NCBI GenBank assembly: GCA_024349245.1
Contig: JALDNG010000041.1
Location: 620,001 to 684,000 of the forward strand
Length of the DNA stretch: 64,000 nucleotides
Source of the DNA: Neodontobutis hainanensis
Taxonomy: Eukaryota; Chordata; Actinopteri; Gobiiformes; Odontobutidae
Direction of reading: 5' to 3'
A model generated the notes under the pieces. The model had not been told where the DNA came from, did no database searches, and saw nothing but the letters and a program-made list of their open reading frames with translations. Each line of letters begins with the position of its first letter. The stretch's first letter is position 1. Position numbers and translations under genes: made by a program. Below are positions 12,401-22,900 of the stretch, in pieces.

Positions 12401-15400
12401 CACTTGTGTTGCCCCACCACTGTGCTGTAAAGCTATAATCAGGCCAAAATCACCCAAAGTCAACTGCACATGTGGCTTTTTGTTGAAACAAAACAGCATC
12501 TATAGAATTACATTCATTTACAACAATTAAAACATTAAGTCCTCATTCATTTTCTAAAATGAAATGGTTGCATGTGAATGTAATTTGTAGTGGACAGAGT
12601 TAGTATAAAACATTTTAATTTCCCAAAAGTAACATGCATTTATTTGTTTTTCCTCTGTACCTCTTACTAAATATGCCCTTCAACGATAACATATGCCCTT
12701 TTTCAGACTTATTGTGATGGGGTTTTTGTCTCATACAAGGGAAGATATTTTGTCATGATCAGTGCTGGTTGTATCGTTTCTATTTCTGGAAATGCATTTG
12801 GTTACATGCTTGTCTTGCAAAAAACAAAAATAAAAAACGTAACCATTCTTTGAAGCAAATGACATATTTCACATTTGACACTATCTTTTATCTATCTAAA
12901 AATTATTTGACCAGGAGTCCGTCTTGAGACGAGCACATCTCGTTTTCAAGAGTGTCCTGGCCGACGAGTAGGCATCAGGTAAACACTTTATTCCAATTCT
13001 CGTATTCGAACGGGGCAAACTGATCTTCAGACTTGCTAAATGGATCCGGTCTCAAATTCATCCTCCAAGAGTCTTTAGCACAAGGTTGCTTTAACTGTTT
13101 AATGTACTGCATTAGTGACACATAACTTTAATCACCCATACAACAAGACAATCAAGGAAACAAAGACTTTTTATTCAAATCACATTAGCTTTTTCTTTTA
13201 ACTCACAGACTTTACAGAATAATCTGACTGTTTATAAAAACACTCAGCCCTACTTCTATGACATTTACTCGATCCTTTGAATTCTTTTTTCAAAGTACAT
13301 TTACAAATTAACTCATTTCTGCAGATTAGTAAGACCTTTACTAATGCAACGCCACAAACTGTTTTGTTACAAGTCTGTTTTGTTACAGTCAGTCATTTAT
13401 TTGTGTTTCCACCAGTCTATGAACATTTGTTTCTGATTGTCTAGTTTTAAATTCAATATTATTATTTTTATTTATTTTTTCACAATTACAGTAGCCCATT
13501 GTTCAAAGTTCTCTACATTAACACAGTATAATACATATATGTAGTGTCCAGTTGTTTTTTATGTGGATAATTGAAATGTTTTACTATATTACTCTGCATT
13601 TGTTCACATCATACTGATATGATTTATTTTTTCTTTTGTAAGTTACGTTCAGATTTATAATTAATAATGTGTAACTTACCATGTTGCCACCTACCCTGAA
13701 GACATTATTGGCAAAGTACTCATGAGTAAAATCCATTTTTCCAATGAAGATGTTTGATACAGGCCTTGCTGTGTTATCTGCTGAGCTAAGTCTTTTTCTG
13801 GAGACTTTCTGGAGGTTTTCAGAAATGTTCTTTGCTACTACACTAGTGACACAGCCTATGTCATTACAGACATGGTTTTACTAGTTGTATGATCTTTCTG
13901 GATTCAGTGGGTGTGTTCGGCTGAAGTGCTCTGCCTTATTGATGTATATTCCAGTTTAAATCATTTTATTATATCTTTCTACAGAGTTTAATCTTTTCGC
14001 CTTTAAAAATGCAATGAACGCTTACCTGTAAGTTGAACGTAGTCATGGTTAGAATGTGGTTCTAGTTCTTTCTCCTTGACTACCCAACCCTGTAGTGACT
14101 ACTGTGAGCAAATGAAGAACTTGATCCTCAGAAATTTAACACAAATATCACATTTCAGACTCTTCATAATGTTAAAAAAATGCATAGCTTATTAACATAA
14201 TGAGGAGAGGTCGGGCAAAGCAAACACTGCTCTGCAATGTATTGGGTGGAGAGATTTCCTGCTTTCAAGGACAGAGTGCAGCTAAACCTTTAGTACACTG
14301 AAAGTCCACTCTGTCTTCTCTACTGTACTGACACTTCTCAGTCTGTCAATACACAAGGTCAACAGTAGTTACAAAAAATAAACCCTCAAAAAGTAAACAT
14401 AGTCATTTAGAGTAAACAGACAAAAATAAGTAATTTGCTAATTTTTAGTGCATTAAAAACTTTATTTCTCAAGACATCAGTGTCAAGACCTTTATTTCAT
14501 CGCAAATCAGTTAGCATTTTACCACAGTTTTGCTAAACTACACAAATTGTTGGGGTCCAAAAATCCAAATGAGATGTCTTATGATTATCCATCACTTATT
14601 ATTAGGCATGGCTACATCTTGGCATTAGTATCTAAAATGCCATCAACAACACTTCTGTGGTAAAAGCAGCTAAATGTAGATAATGATTGACAGTATTTAG
14701 AGTATTTCCAGTAAATGTTAAATAGTGGTTTTATAACAAAAAGATTGATTTGTGATTTGTCGTTTGTTGTGAGTGGAACATTTCTAATGTGCCTTTGCTT
14801 CCTAGAGTTTAGACATTAGGAATTGTCTTCTAAAATGTGTTTAGTTTGTGGGTCCACCTTATCAGTATTCCTTTGTCTCACTGTTTACATCAGCACCTGC
14901 ATAGCGTTTACTCTCACAAACCACATTAATTACTCTTTGTGTCTTTCTGTGTCCTTCACCTCAATGTTCATTTCCATAGACATTTAAGTTCAATGTCCTG
15001 TACACTCAAAAGAAAAAGTTTTTTGTAAATGTAAAAAGATCCAGCTTGTAAGGGCTAAAGGGCTTAATTTGTACTATTGAAGTAGCACTCTGTGGACCTT
15101 GTGAATTAAAAAAAAACTGTATTTTAAACAAAAACCTACAAGCTGAATCTTAATAATAATTTGAATATTTTGTCTGCCATAAGTGTGCCATTACTGTTTG
15201 TGCTGACCCTATCTGGCTGCATCTTCCAGGGAAGAAGAACTCCTTGCTGCTGCAGAAGTTCCAGAAGGACCTGAACGCCGGCGTTTTCAACACACAGGAG
15301 AACGAGATTTTGAAGCAGATCATTCGTCAGGACAGGGAGATGGTGATGATGGTGGACCGCAAGCAGTCCGTTACCGGGATGAACTCAACTCCAATGTCAG

Positions 15401-16344
15401 GAAACTCCATCATTAATTCACCAGCTCAGCCGCCATTCTCCACTGCCTTCGGCACCAGTCAGCTCCAGCAGTCCTCAGTACCTCTGACCTACAGTGCTTC
15501 AGCTATTGCCAATGCCTCTGCCGGCCGCATCCTGCCGGTTGCTGCAGCTGCCGCGGCTGCCGCTGCACAGGGGATGTACCCTGCTCCTAGTGTTTCCCAG
15601 GGCAACCTGAACTCATCTACCAACCCCCAGACACCGCTCCAGCAGGGGGCCATAATGTCACCCTGCTCCTTCACAGCTGCCATGTGCAGTCCACCTGTAC
15701 AGACCCCTCTAGCCAGCCGGAGCTTCCAGTACGGATCCCCCACTGCCTCTCAGCTGTCGCTCATCCAGCAGCCCGTCCAGCAGCCCGTCCAGCCCGCCCA
15801 GCCTTCTCTCCCCACACAGTCACAGCTTGCCCAGCAGCCTGCCGTGTCCACTGCAGCAGGTGCATCAGCATCCCAGCAGCCACAGCAGCAGCAAGTCCCA
15901 TCCCCTCAGCGGGGAGACATCCACAAGAGCACACAGGCTCTTCAGTCAGGCAGCTTGAGTCGGGACATCCGACATTTATCGGCCTCCCAACCGTCACTGC
16001 CACATGACACATCTCTGGGGCCCAAAGCGCACCCGGCTTCAGGAGACTCACTGGCCTCCATTGTGCCACCGACGGCAGCGGCAGCAGCCATCCAGGGAAT
16101 GAATCTGCAGGGTATTCGCACGACAATGCCCCAGCGAGTCAGTCTGTTTCGCCAGATGTCGTCAGGAGCCTTGCCCCCAGTACGCTCCTCTGCAGCAGCT
16201 GCTGCAGCAGCAGCAGCCGCAGCAGCGTCAACGACAACATCGTCCTCAGCCCAGCACAGGGAGTCTCCTGGCTCTAGGAGAGATTCTGTTCTGAGCAGTA
16301 CAGAGACTGAGCAGGACAAAATGCGCTTTGCATCAAATTTATGA
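480..16344 (+). CDS. hcn1: HCN1 pacemaker channel, 3' part (5 exons, 628 codons; 5' exons outside window)
   Basis: Spliced CDS 480-698, 6899-7045, 8930-9170, 10911-11075, 15230-16344; every junction is GT-AG and keeps frame. HCN channels are plasma-membrane cation channels opened by hyperpolarization and tuned by cAMP (Ih current). Visible in order: NVS glycosylation sequon, pore helix, CIGYG selectivity filter, S6, C-linker ([20 protein letters not shown]), the cyclic-nucleotide-binding beta-roll, and the phosphate-binding cassette (EICLLTKGRRTAS, with the cAMP-contacting Arg). A low-complexity tail follows and ends RFASNL. The SNL end is the TRIP8b/PEX5-type contact known for HCN channels. 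HCN1 rather than HCN2-4 is chosen from tail blocks recalled from mammalian HCN1, such as SPCSFTAAMCSPPVQ, SPTASQLSL and STQALQ. The tail has Ala runs of 9, 5 and 12. S1-S5 and the start codon are not in the window. Confidence 0.95.
3925..4144 (-). mobile_element. tRNA-derived SINE
   Basis: On the minus strand the element starts GGGGCGCAGTAGCTCAGTGA. It has a tRNA-like A box (TAGCTCAGTGAG, complement of 4114-4133) and B box (GGTTCGATTC, complement of 4081-4090). It then runs into a 3' tail with GTCGCTTTGGATAAAAGTGTC and an ATGTAAA-type end near 3930. This is the pol III promoter layout of teleost tRNA SINEs, and the tail resembles those shared with a partner LINE. Family name not assigned. Confidence 0.8.
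4320..5125 (-). mobile_element. degenerate non-LTR retrotransposon (LINE) reverse-transcriptase fragment, type A
   Basis: The minus strand of 4479-4512 translates as DLSAAFDTVDH, the classic motif A region of non-LTR reverse transcriptases of L2/Rex-like type. Upstream on the same strand, 5123-4773 is an open stretch resembling the linker ahead of RT (FFNNKVQSF..., ...FLKSVLSSLLPQLTFLVNSS). RPISNLPF-like residues appear near 4720-4700. Frameshifts and stops separate the pieces, so it is dead. Clade assignment to L2/CR1 is tentative. Confidence 0.75.
5345..5527. repeat. GAGTC-rich degenerate repeat
   Basis: Nine GAGTC pentamers, often as GAGTCGAGTC or CAAGTCCGAGTC, within about 180 bp. The spacing is irregular, so this is not a clean tandem array. 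Similar GACTCGAGTCC-rich segments are familiar in fish genomes, but I cannot name the element. It lies between two LINE fragments. Confidence 0.6.
5535..6395 (-). mobile_element. degenerate non-LTR retrotransposon fragment, type B
   Basis: The minus strand reads QVPKRYSQMPIPEALETAKQ (near 5940-5890), a GDRTILEKYMGKRGITQQQW-like stretch with WLVDLRADHSSLPEQDPD (5773-5591), then MIHAYWLKMLTALNE (from 5594). From memory this matches the pre-RT part of a common teleost LINE in which a Pro-Gly-Pro-Asp segment precedes VHAYWLKKLTALHE. It differs from the LINE at 4320-5125, is interrupted by stops and frameshifts, and ends abruptly near 5535. Clade uncertain (R2/NeSL-like possible). Confidence 0.65.
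6398..6473. repeat. (TG)n/(AT)n microsatellite
   Basis: A short GT run passes into an uninterrupted AT run from about 6409 to 6473. It is likely polymorphic and prone to assembly length error. Confidence 0.95.
6899..7045 (+). CDS. hcn1: hcn1 exon (human exon 5 equivalent): C-linker
   Basis: 49 codons, phase 0/0, acceptor cttttcag ending 6898, donor gtaagc at 7046. It encodes the helical C-linker that couples cAMP binding to the gate ([12 protein letters not shown]... through ...LSELNDPLKE), nearly invariant across HCN channels. Confidence 0.95.
7046..8929 (+). other. hcn1: hcn1 intron 5
   Basis: GT-AG intron of 1.9 kb. No repeats were recognised. Two patches, 7490-7640 and 8490-8770, are richer in G+C and less simple than their surroundings and are possible conserved non-coding elements. 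The small frames in them have no recognisable protein similarity. Confidence 0.8.
8930..9170 (+). CDS. hcn1: hcn1 exon (human exon 6 equivalent): C-linker end and first half of cAMP-binding domain
   Basis: 241 bp, begins in phase 0 and ends after one base of a Glu codon. Acceptor cttcaccag ends 8929; donor gtaaga at 9171. It reads EIVNFNCRKLVATMPLFA through GKKMYFIQHGVASVIT to DGSYFG, the beta-roll of the cyclic-nucleotide-binding domain. Confidence 0.95.
9171..10910 (+). other. hcn1: hcn1 intron 6
   Basis: GT-AG intron of 1.7 kb, AT-rich. I see no repeat family, RNA gene or coding potential in it. Confidence 0.8.
10911..11075 (+). CDS. hcn1: hcn1 exon (human exon 7 equivalent): phosphate-binding cassette
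   Basis: 165 bp. The acceptor ttacag ends at 10910 and the donor gtaagc starts at 11076. It reads EICLLTKGRRTASVRAD, the cassette that binds the cyclic phosphate of cAMP, then the C-helix ([20 protein letters not shown]). It ends with the first base of a Gly codon completed at 15230. Confidence 0.95.
11076..15229 (+). other. hcn1: hcn1 intron 7
   Basis: GT-AG intron of 4.2 kb, AT-rich, with a short (CA)n tract near 11390-11408. Nothing else is recognised apart from poly-A/T runs. Confidence 0.8.
15230..16344 (+). CDS. hcn1: hcn1 terminal coding exon: end of C-helix and low-complexity tail
   Basis: 1115 bp including TGA at 16342-16344. The acceptor atcttccag ends at 15229. It starts GKKNSLLLQKFQKDLNAGVF, which finishes the cyclic-nucleotide domain. 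A Ser/Gln/Pro/Ala-rich tail follows, with Ala9 (15541-15567), Ala5 (near 16073-16089) and Ala12 (16192-16227), and Gln/Pro repeats near 15765-15900. The last residues are RFASNL. The tail seems several dozen residues longer than the mammalian one, judged from memory. Confidence 0.95.
15541..15567 (+). repeat. hcn1: Ala9-coding repeat in hcn1 tail
   Basis: Nine consecutive Ala codons, mixed GCT/GCA/GCC/GCG, follow LPV and precede QGMYP. The codon mix shows this is not a fresh pure trinucleotide expansion. Confidence 0.95.
16192..16227 (+). repeat. hcn1: Ala12-coding GCN repeat in hcn1 tail
   Basis: Twelve Ala codons, mostly GCA, between RSS and STTTSSS. Partly pure GCA runs could be length-variable between individuals. 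Confidence 0.95.
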
Positions 16345-16905
16345 TCCTTTTTGATTTTTTGAACTATATTTTATTAATTTCTAATGATGGAGTTAAAACA
16401 AGAGATAAACATGAAGAACTTAAACATTTTTGTTTCTCTCCAATGCTCTTCTACAATAACCTCATAGAAATCCTGTACATACAAGGTCTTGTATTATATT
16501 TTAGACAGATTGTCTCCCCAAACTTAAGAATGTATATTATACAGATACATCTCCTTTTTCTTTAATGCCATATACATGAAGTATGAATGTGAGAGCTTGA
16601 GTGGATGTGTGCGTGTGTGAATGTGTATAAAATCAAACTACAATATATGGCAATGGCAATTAAAGCTGTAGTATAAACATGAGTCTTCCTTTCTAAGAAA
16701 TATACACAATGTAAGAACATTTTTATTTTTTCATTTGCTTTCTTTATGGTTTCTTTGGTTGTTTTTTTTACTGAAATACATTGTGAATTTGGAAATATGT
16801 TTTCTTTTTTTGTTGGTTTTTTTTACAATTTAGTGAGAGAAAAATGATCTCCTATGAAGCAGCTTTAGGCACCTCTGTGGAAGAATAAATGCAAGCAACT
16901 CAAAC
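16345..16905 (+). other. hcn1: hcn1 3'UTR (minimal extent)
   Basis: AT-rich sequence after the TGA. Candidate poly(A) signals are ATTAAA at 16659-16664 and AATAAA at 16884-16889. Mammalian HCN1 has a long 3'UTR, so the real end may lie further downstream. No cleavage site can be fixed from sequence alone. Confidence 0.5.
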
Positions 16906-19900
16906 AAATGATATAACAAAGCACACACTGCTAGAAAAACTGTCATAGAAATTAATTATTCTGTCATAAATCAACATGAATACTGTAACTAAGTGTTTTG
17001 TTTCTCTCAGCAATGGAAATCCAATCTGCAGAGCCACTAAACCCCCACAAAGACTCACATTCAAACCATGACAGTGTTATGGGCCCAAAGGGAATAGATA
17101 ATAGAAATGCTGCTTACTTTGTTTATTTCGGAGGAGAATTAATTTTGGAGGCATGTGGACGGATGCTATTGTTTTCTATTTCTGGTTTCAGATGGTTGAG
17201 ATGTTAGGTAATGATGCTTAAAAATTCTGTATATTTATAATATTTATAAATTAAAGATTACCACCATTATGCAATAGACTGTGACATAAAGATTACCTAT
17301 ATGTGTGTAAATAGTTTTGTAGATCTACTGTAGTATTTACAAATACTGTGTGGTGCATTCGCTATCATAACAATGTCTTACTTCTATCAGGAGTCTAGAT
17401 ATCATCTACGTATATGTGACAGACGTTAAGTGACAGAACACCTTTAATAAGAGATAAACAAACCTTAATGCAATAGCTAGCACTGTGTAATACAAGGCAA
17501 TGACTGGATGACTGGATGAAATGAGTTATTCTCATTCCCTGTAAAATTAAATGTATTTATTTTTCAGCATTTCACAAAAAAGTTTTTTTTAAAAAGGCCT
17601 ACAAAGCAAAATCTTGACACTTTATAAATGACATGGGATTTCTTTGTGTTCTCGTTTGAGTTCTGCATTTTGTCCTGTACAAAGTATGTGTTTTGTGTTT
17701 AAGATGGTTAGGTTACTCAAGTGTACTGACATTCACAGAGAAGTGCTTTTGTGTTGGTTTGCATTAAGGTTTGTCTTGTGAAATTCCATATTGTGGGCTT
17801 AGCTACTTAAAACAGGTTTGGACAAAAAGAGGGGAAATTACAATCTTCAACTCTTTTAATACAAAAGAGTGCCTATTATACAATAACCAAAGTACAGTAT
17901 CAACAAAAATTAGTAAGACCAACAGCCAACTCGTGTTTTTATAGAGTCCGCTAAGCCTCAGTTTAAAGTGGCTAAGCCTTGGAGATATCACTATAAACAA
18001 GTATATACAGTACATTTTCAGATTTTGTCAATGGTGTACCAATACAGTCAACCCACCAATGTCATGAGAGCATGCACTGTCACAAATACTTAAAAGACAC
18101 TATCTCAAACATGTTGACGGTAAATGTAATGTTAGATTCTGTTCATTGTCTGTCTGCCTAGATGTTATCTGTGTGTGAACAGAAACATTGACTTTTCACA
18201 AGGACATTCTTAAGTATTTGTGCCTAAACTATAGCCATGTTCCATTCTTTGTTACAAGTGTGACCTGCTGTGTGAATGGAAGGGCACTTCTGCACACGAC
18301 TACGCATTCATCCTTATTATACTCTGTGTGTTCTGTGTCTCTGTGTTATAGACAGGAAAGGAGGACGTAATGATGATGGCCAAATGTCTCGTTTATCCAA
18401 TGATATCTTTAATTACAATGTGAAGTTCTAGAAACAGGTTTTTTTTCTTACATCCTCACTCAAGCTATATAGTCATGTACAGTTTAAAAGAAGTGCAATC
18501 TTTGCAGTAATACCATATTCAATGAGACATTGTAAAAAGTTGGAGCACCTTTATACCTTTCTTTGTAGCTAACGATTGGTGTTTGGAGTTATATTGATGT
18601 GTGGAAGGAAACTGGCCAAAGCAAAACATTCTGAGTCACAGTCTTTGTTTTAAATTGCACTTTCTGATTTAATGATTAAATGTTGCAGAATCTTATAGTT
18701 TGTTGGATGTTAAAGGAGTTAGAAAGGGAGCAATATCCACAGGAGCGGGGGCTGCCCTGTTCCTGTATGAGGTTCTAAATGATGGGAAAGAGATGTTCCA
18801 TTTACAACAAAGAGCTCTTAATCGTGATTATGCCATAGTGTATAGGAACTAGTACACAGTGAGATGGATATCAGCACTGTTGGTTTGTGCTGTTTTTGAT
18901 ACTTGCCTTCAGAGGGAGAGCTTCCCAACTATGTGCTTTTTTTCACTAAACCAATCACAACAAATATACTGGAATGGGCATTATTAGTGACATACAACAC
19001 AAACTAATGAGCTTGCATATTAAGCAGTATAGACTCAACAAACCAGCACATGCATTTGTATATTTCTTTATGTTTGTGTTTTATTGGTTTGAGTGGAGAA
19101 AACAAGAGATGCAAACGGACTGAGAATAATGCCCAGGCTGAATGAACCAAATGTTTTGAAGACCACAACAGGTTTCATATGTTTACTGATGATATGCCTA
19201 GTGGGGATAGAGGGGTTTTGTCCTCTTCAGCTCACCACTCACATGGTCATTGTTTAGCTCATTCATGTTATCCAAGGATTAGAGAACATAAACTATAAGT
19301 TGGTTACTTGATACAGATGAAAGATGGGTAAATGTAAACTTTCTTACAACAATATGCAGACAAACAGTGTTTGTCAAAAAAACTTTTTTTTGTTTATTTT
19401 TGTTTGTAAATAATAAACCTTTAAAATATAGAAAATAAATAACATATTGTCATTTAAATGTGTGTGTGAAAATGTTTTCATTGAGGCGCACTGCATTAGA
19501 CATTTATGGAGAAAAAAAAAGAGATTTATTTAGTATTTCTGGCCCGTCAGCAGTTCCAGCAAAACTAACACTTTGTTCAACATTGCCACTGGGGATTTTT
19601 ATTTATTACCTGCAAATCCAGTTTTCTGTCACAAGGTCAGACAATATATTTTATATTACAGATAAAATGTATTTTTAACTGTGGGTATAGATCAGACAGT
19701 AAAATGTTATATAATTAATAATGATAAAAAAGACTGCAGAGTCTGTATTCGCTGCTACAATTTAAAACAGAAGTTGAGCACAGCTCATGTTGCAGAGGTG
19801 GTTTGAGGTTACCGCTGGAGAGTGGCATTGACAGGGGTTAGAGCGGGGTCATCCACGCTCCAGTTGAAGTGCAACCATGTTATCAGCCGAACACTGGCCT

Positions 19901-22900
19901 CATTATTTGAATGTCTTACATTCATGTAATGATATACAAAGGTGATAAATAAGAGATGTGATCTGCGTAAAACATCTAGAAGGGTAACAACACTGAGAGA
20001 TAGCTACCTACCTTCAATGGCCTCTATCAAAGCCTTCACCATAGACCAATAGTTAGGGCTGTGCACGGTCTTCATTACGACATACAGAAGCCATCCAAAG
20101 CAAACCCATTCATCTTCCATTAAGCTGGTAAAACTGCTTAACTTGTGCTTAATTATAGAGATAGCTTTGCTTAATGGGATGAATAAATGCCCTATTAGCA
20201 TGCTTAAGCACGAGTAATACAATGACAGCAGCGTCTGTGATAGCCTCTGTGAAAACCTGAACAACCTGAGCAACCAACCAGATGAGCAAAGTTAAATATC
20301 GGGGTTATCTAAATCACATTTAGAGCTCATAAATATTTATCAACAAAAACAAGAACAACACTGTACACTATCTCAATCAGTTACAACTGTCGGGCTCTTT
20401 CAAATTCCTTCCAGTTCTGGCAGTACTTAAGGTCAAACCAGAATTCACTTCAGGTTAGGGTTGCTAATGTTAAAGTTGTTTTTTTCTTCTAAGCATCCCC
20501 TTTGTCATTTATTTTTAGGCCAACCATACAACAATACCTACCTTTTTCTCACTTAAGATCATTTGTGTCTACAGATCAAAGATATTATCTACTCTGAAAA
20601 AATACAAAAGGATACAAAAAAACACAAGTAAATGTTTGCCTTCATAATACTGGAACAAAAGAATAAGAAATAAATTCCTGTATTACTTGCTATGTACAAC
20701 TACATTGATTTGGAGCTTTTGGTCTATCACTAATTCTCGGCTACTCTTGATGCATTGACAGAGTTTACACATATGAGTCAGTAGTATATTGTTCCATAAC
20801 CTTGGTATGGCCTTTTCTAGTCCTTTCAGAATGGTGTTATCCTACAGATTGAATAAGTCGGGATTGTATATGAGAGCCAATATACTGGGGTCACTGAGAG
20901 TGTGAAGTGCACCAGGGACAATACTGTACACTTTGATCAATCAACAGACAGAAGATTGTTATGATAATGCTCATGTTAAAGTGTCAACATGATTTATCAT
21001 CTGCTCCAGGCATCGTTGTTAGTACGTTTGTTTTCACTCCACTGATGGCAGTTCTTTTCTCCTTGTCTCAAGAAACGTTCATGAAATAAATCAAAGCAAG
21101 CACAACACCCATTAGCTATGAAAAAGCTAGCCAGCCGGCTTGTCTGTCCTATCAGTAACAGTAGTCCTAAGATTTACCTAAACATATTACCTCATTTTCC
21201 ACCAGCCCTGTGGTTACCTGCCCTCTTCTGTTTTCTCCACTGTCACTTTGCTGGCAGGACGCCTGTGTGATTCTGTTTACTTGTATCTCTGCAAGCACCA
21301 ATGACACACACAATGTCCTGGCCTGTTGGGTAAAAAAAAGAGGACACTGATTAGAATGCAAAGGCGGGCCTGCTGCTTTGTCTCTGTCTGTGTCTGGTCA
21401 CCCTATTTCTCCACGTCACACAAACTCAACTGCACACAGCACACACACTGAATGGGATATCTGAGAAACAAAATGGGACATGGCACGGTATGATGTTCAG
21501 AAGTAGAAATGTCTAAAATACAGTAAATGTGTGTAAAAAAAAAAAAACAGCCTAAAACCAATCCGAAAATTTTACTCTTTGAAAATAACAAAAATATTTT
21601 ATGATACACCAAGCATAAGGTGACAGAGAGAGGTGGGAGATCACTTTCACTGTGGGACGCTAACTGCCTTTGGGTGCAGCCATATGTAATTGGCAGCTTG
21701 CTCTTGCATTGTATTTTTATGCTTTTTCTATTGAAAAGAGAATTTTTGTCTAAATATTTACTAGCTACAGGCATTCATTAACAATCTGTGTTTAGTAAGC
21801 AGTGGTCAGTTCATTACAGAACTAATGTAATTCAGGTAATAAATAATTAGTTAATAAAAAAATAAATATTTCTGTGGTCATTTTTTGTGGATGAATCAGA
21901 TTGCATGTCATAATTGATTAATGTGGAAAAAAGTCTGATCTTTATTTTACCTTTTTTTTCTTACTTGGGATAGAATGCCACAGCAAGAGCTAAATAATTC
22001 ATTACACCATTTACAGGCTGGTTTGGTAGTTAACTGTTTTTTTCTCACACTTTGAGAATAACTGTCCTCTGAGATGTTTTTTTTTACTTTTCTTTTGTTA
22101 TTGTGAGTGGTACCCAGATGTGCTCTCTGTGCAACTTTAACCTCTCCAGCACCTCGCCTTCACACGTTTAACCTCAGATATGACTGTTGGGATGTGACCA
22201 ACCTCACTACAGAGGTCACATGCTTCTTGTTATCAGGTAACCCACACAAACACACACACTCCCCAGACCACAGCGGGAAGGGGGTCTGACGGGCAGAACT
22301 TGAATCCTGACTAAATTATTCAAAGCTAAATTATTTGTAAAGGGTGATAGAGGTGACAATAGATAAAAGAAAAAATGAGCACACATTCTTGTGCACCCAT
22401 TGCTAAAATTCCTGCTGATAAACTGTCAGCAGATGGTGTTTGTCATCTTCATGGAACACAACATCCATCAGTTACCTACGAGGAGTCTCTGCTCCCAAGA
22501 TTTTCCCTTTAAATGTCTTTATTATCCGCTGCTGTCCTTCCAGTGCCTGGTATCTACATTCATGGGTTCTAGGACATCAGTACAAATATAGGCTTACAAC
22601 AACAAAATGATGTGGAAAATATGTAAATTGGCTAAACTAAATATAGATTTATTTTTATTTATTTATTTATAGATTATTTTACTATATTACAAGAAAAAAA
22701 ATGAAAATATGTAACAGTCAAATCCCCACTGAACCATCGTGTAAGGTATTTTCATACAGCCTAGGATTAAAATGGTTCGAATGGCACAGAGCACTGTACG
22801 TTTCTTTCAATCCAATTGTAACTCTAAAATATAGAGATATTAGAGAAAGTATAGCCACACAGTCACACAGATGCTGCCAATGACAGAGAGCATTTTGTGA

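Noticed and set aside
12912..12975. Small self-complementary stretch around CGTCTTGAGACG in hcn1 intron 7
   Set aside because: The stem is only 5 bp with a 2-base loop and the neighbours do not extend it.
15489..16319. Minus-strand frames with poly-Ala over the last hcn1 exon
   Set aside because: They are the complement of Gln/Ala/Cys-rich codons of hcn1 and have no independent support.
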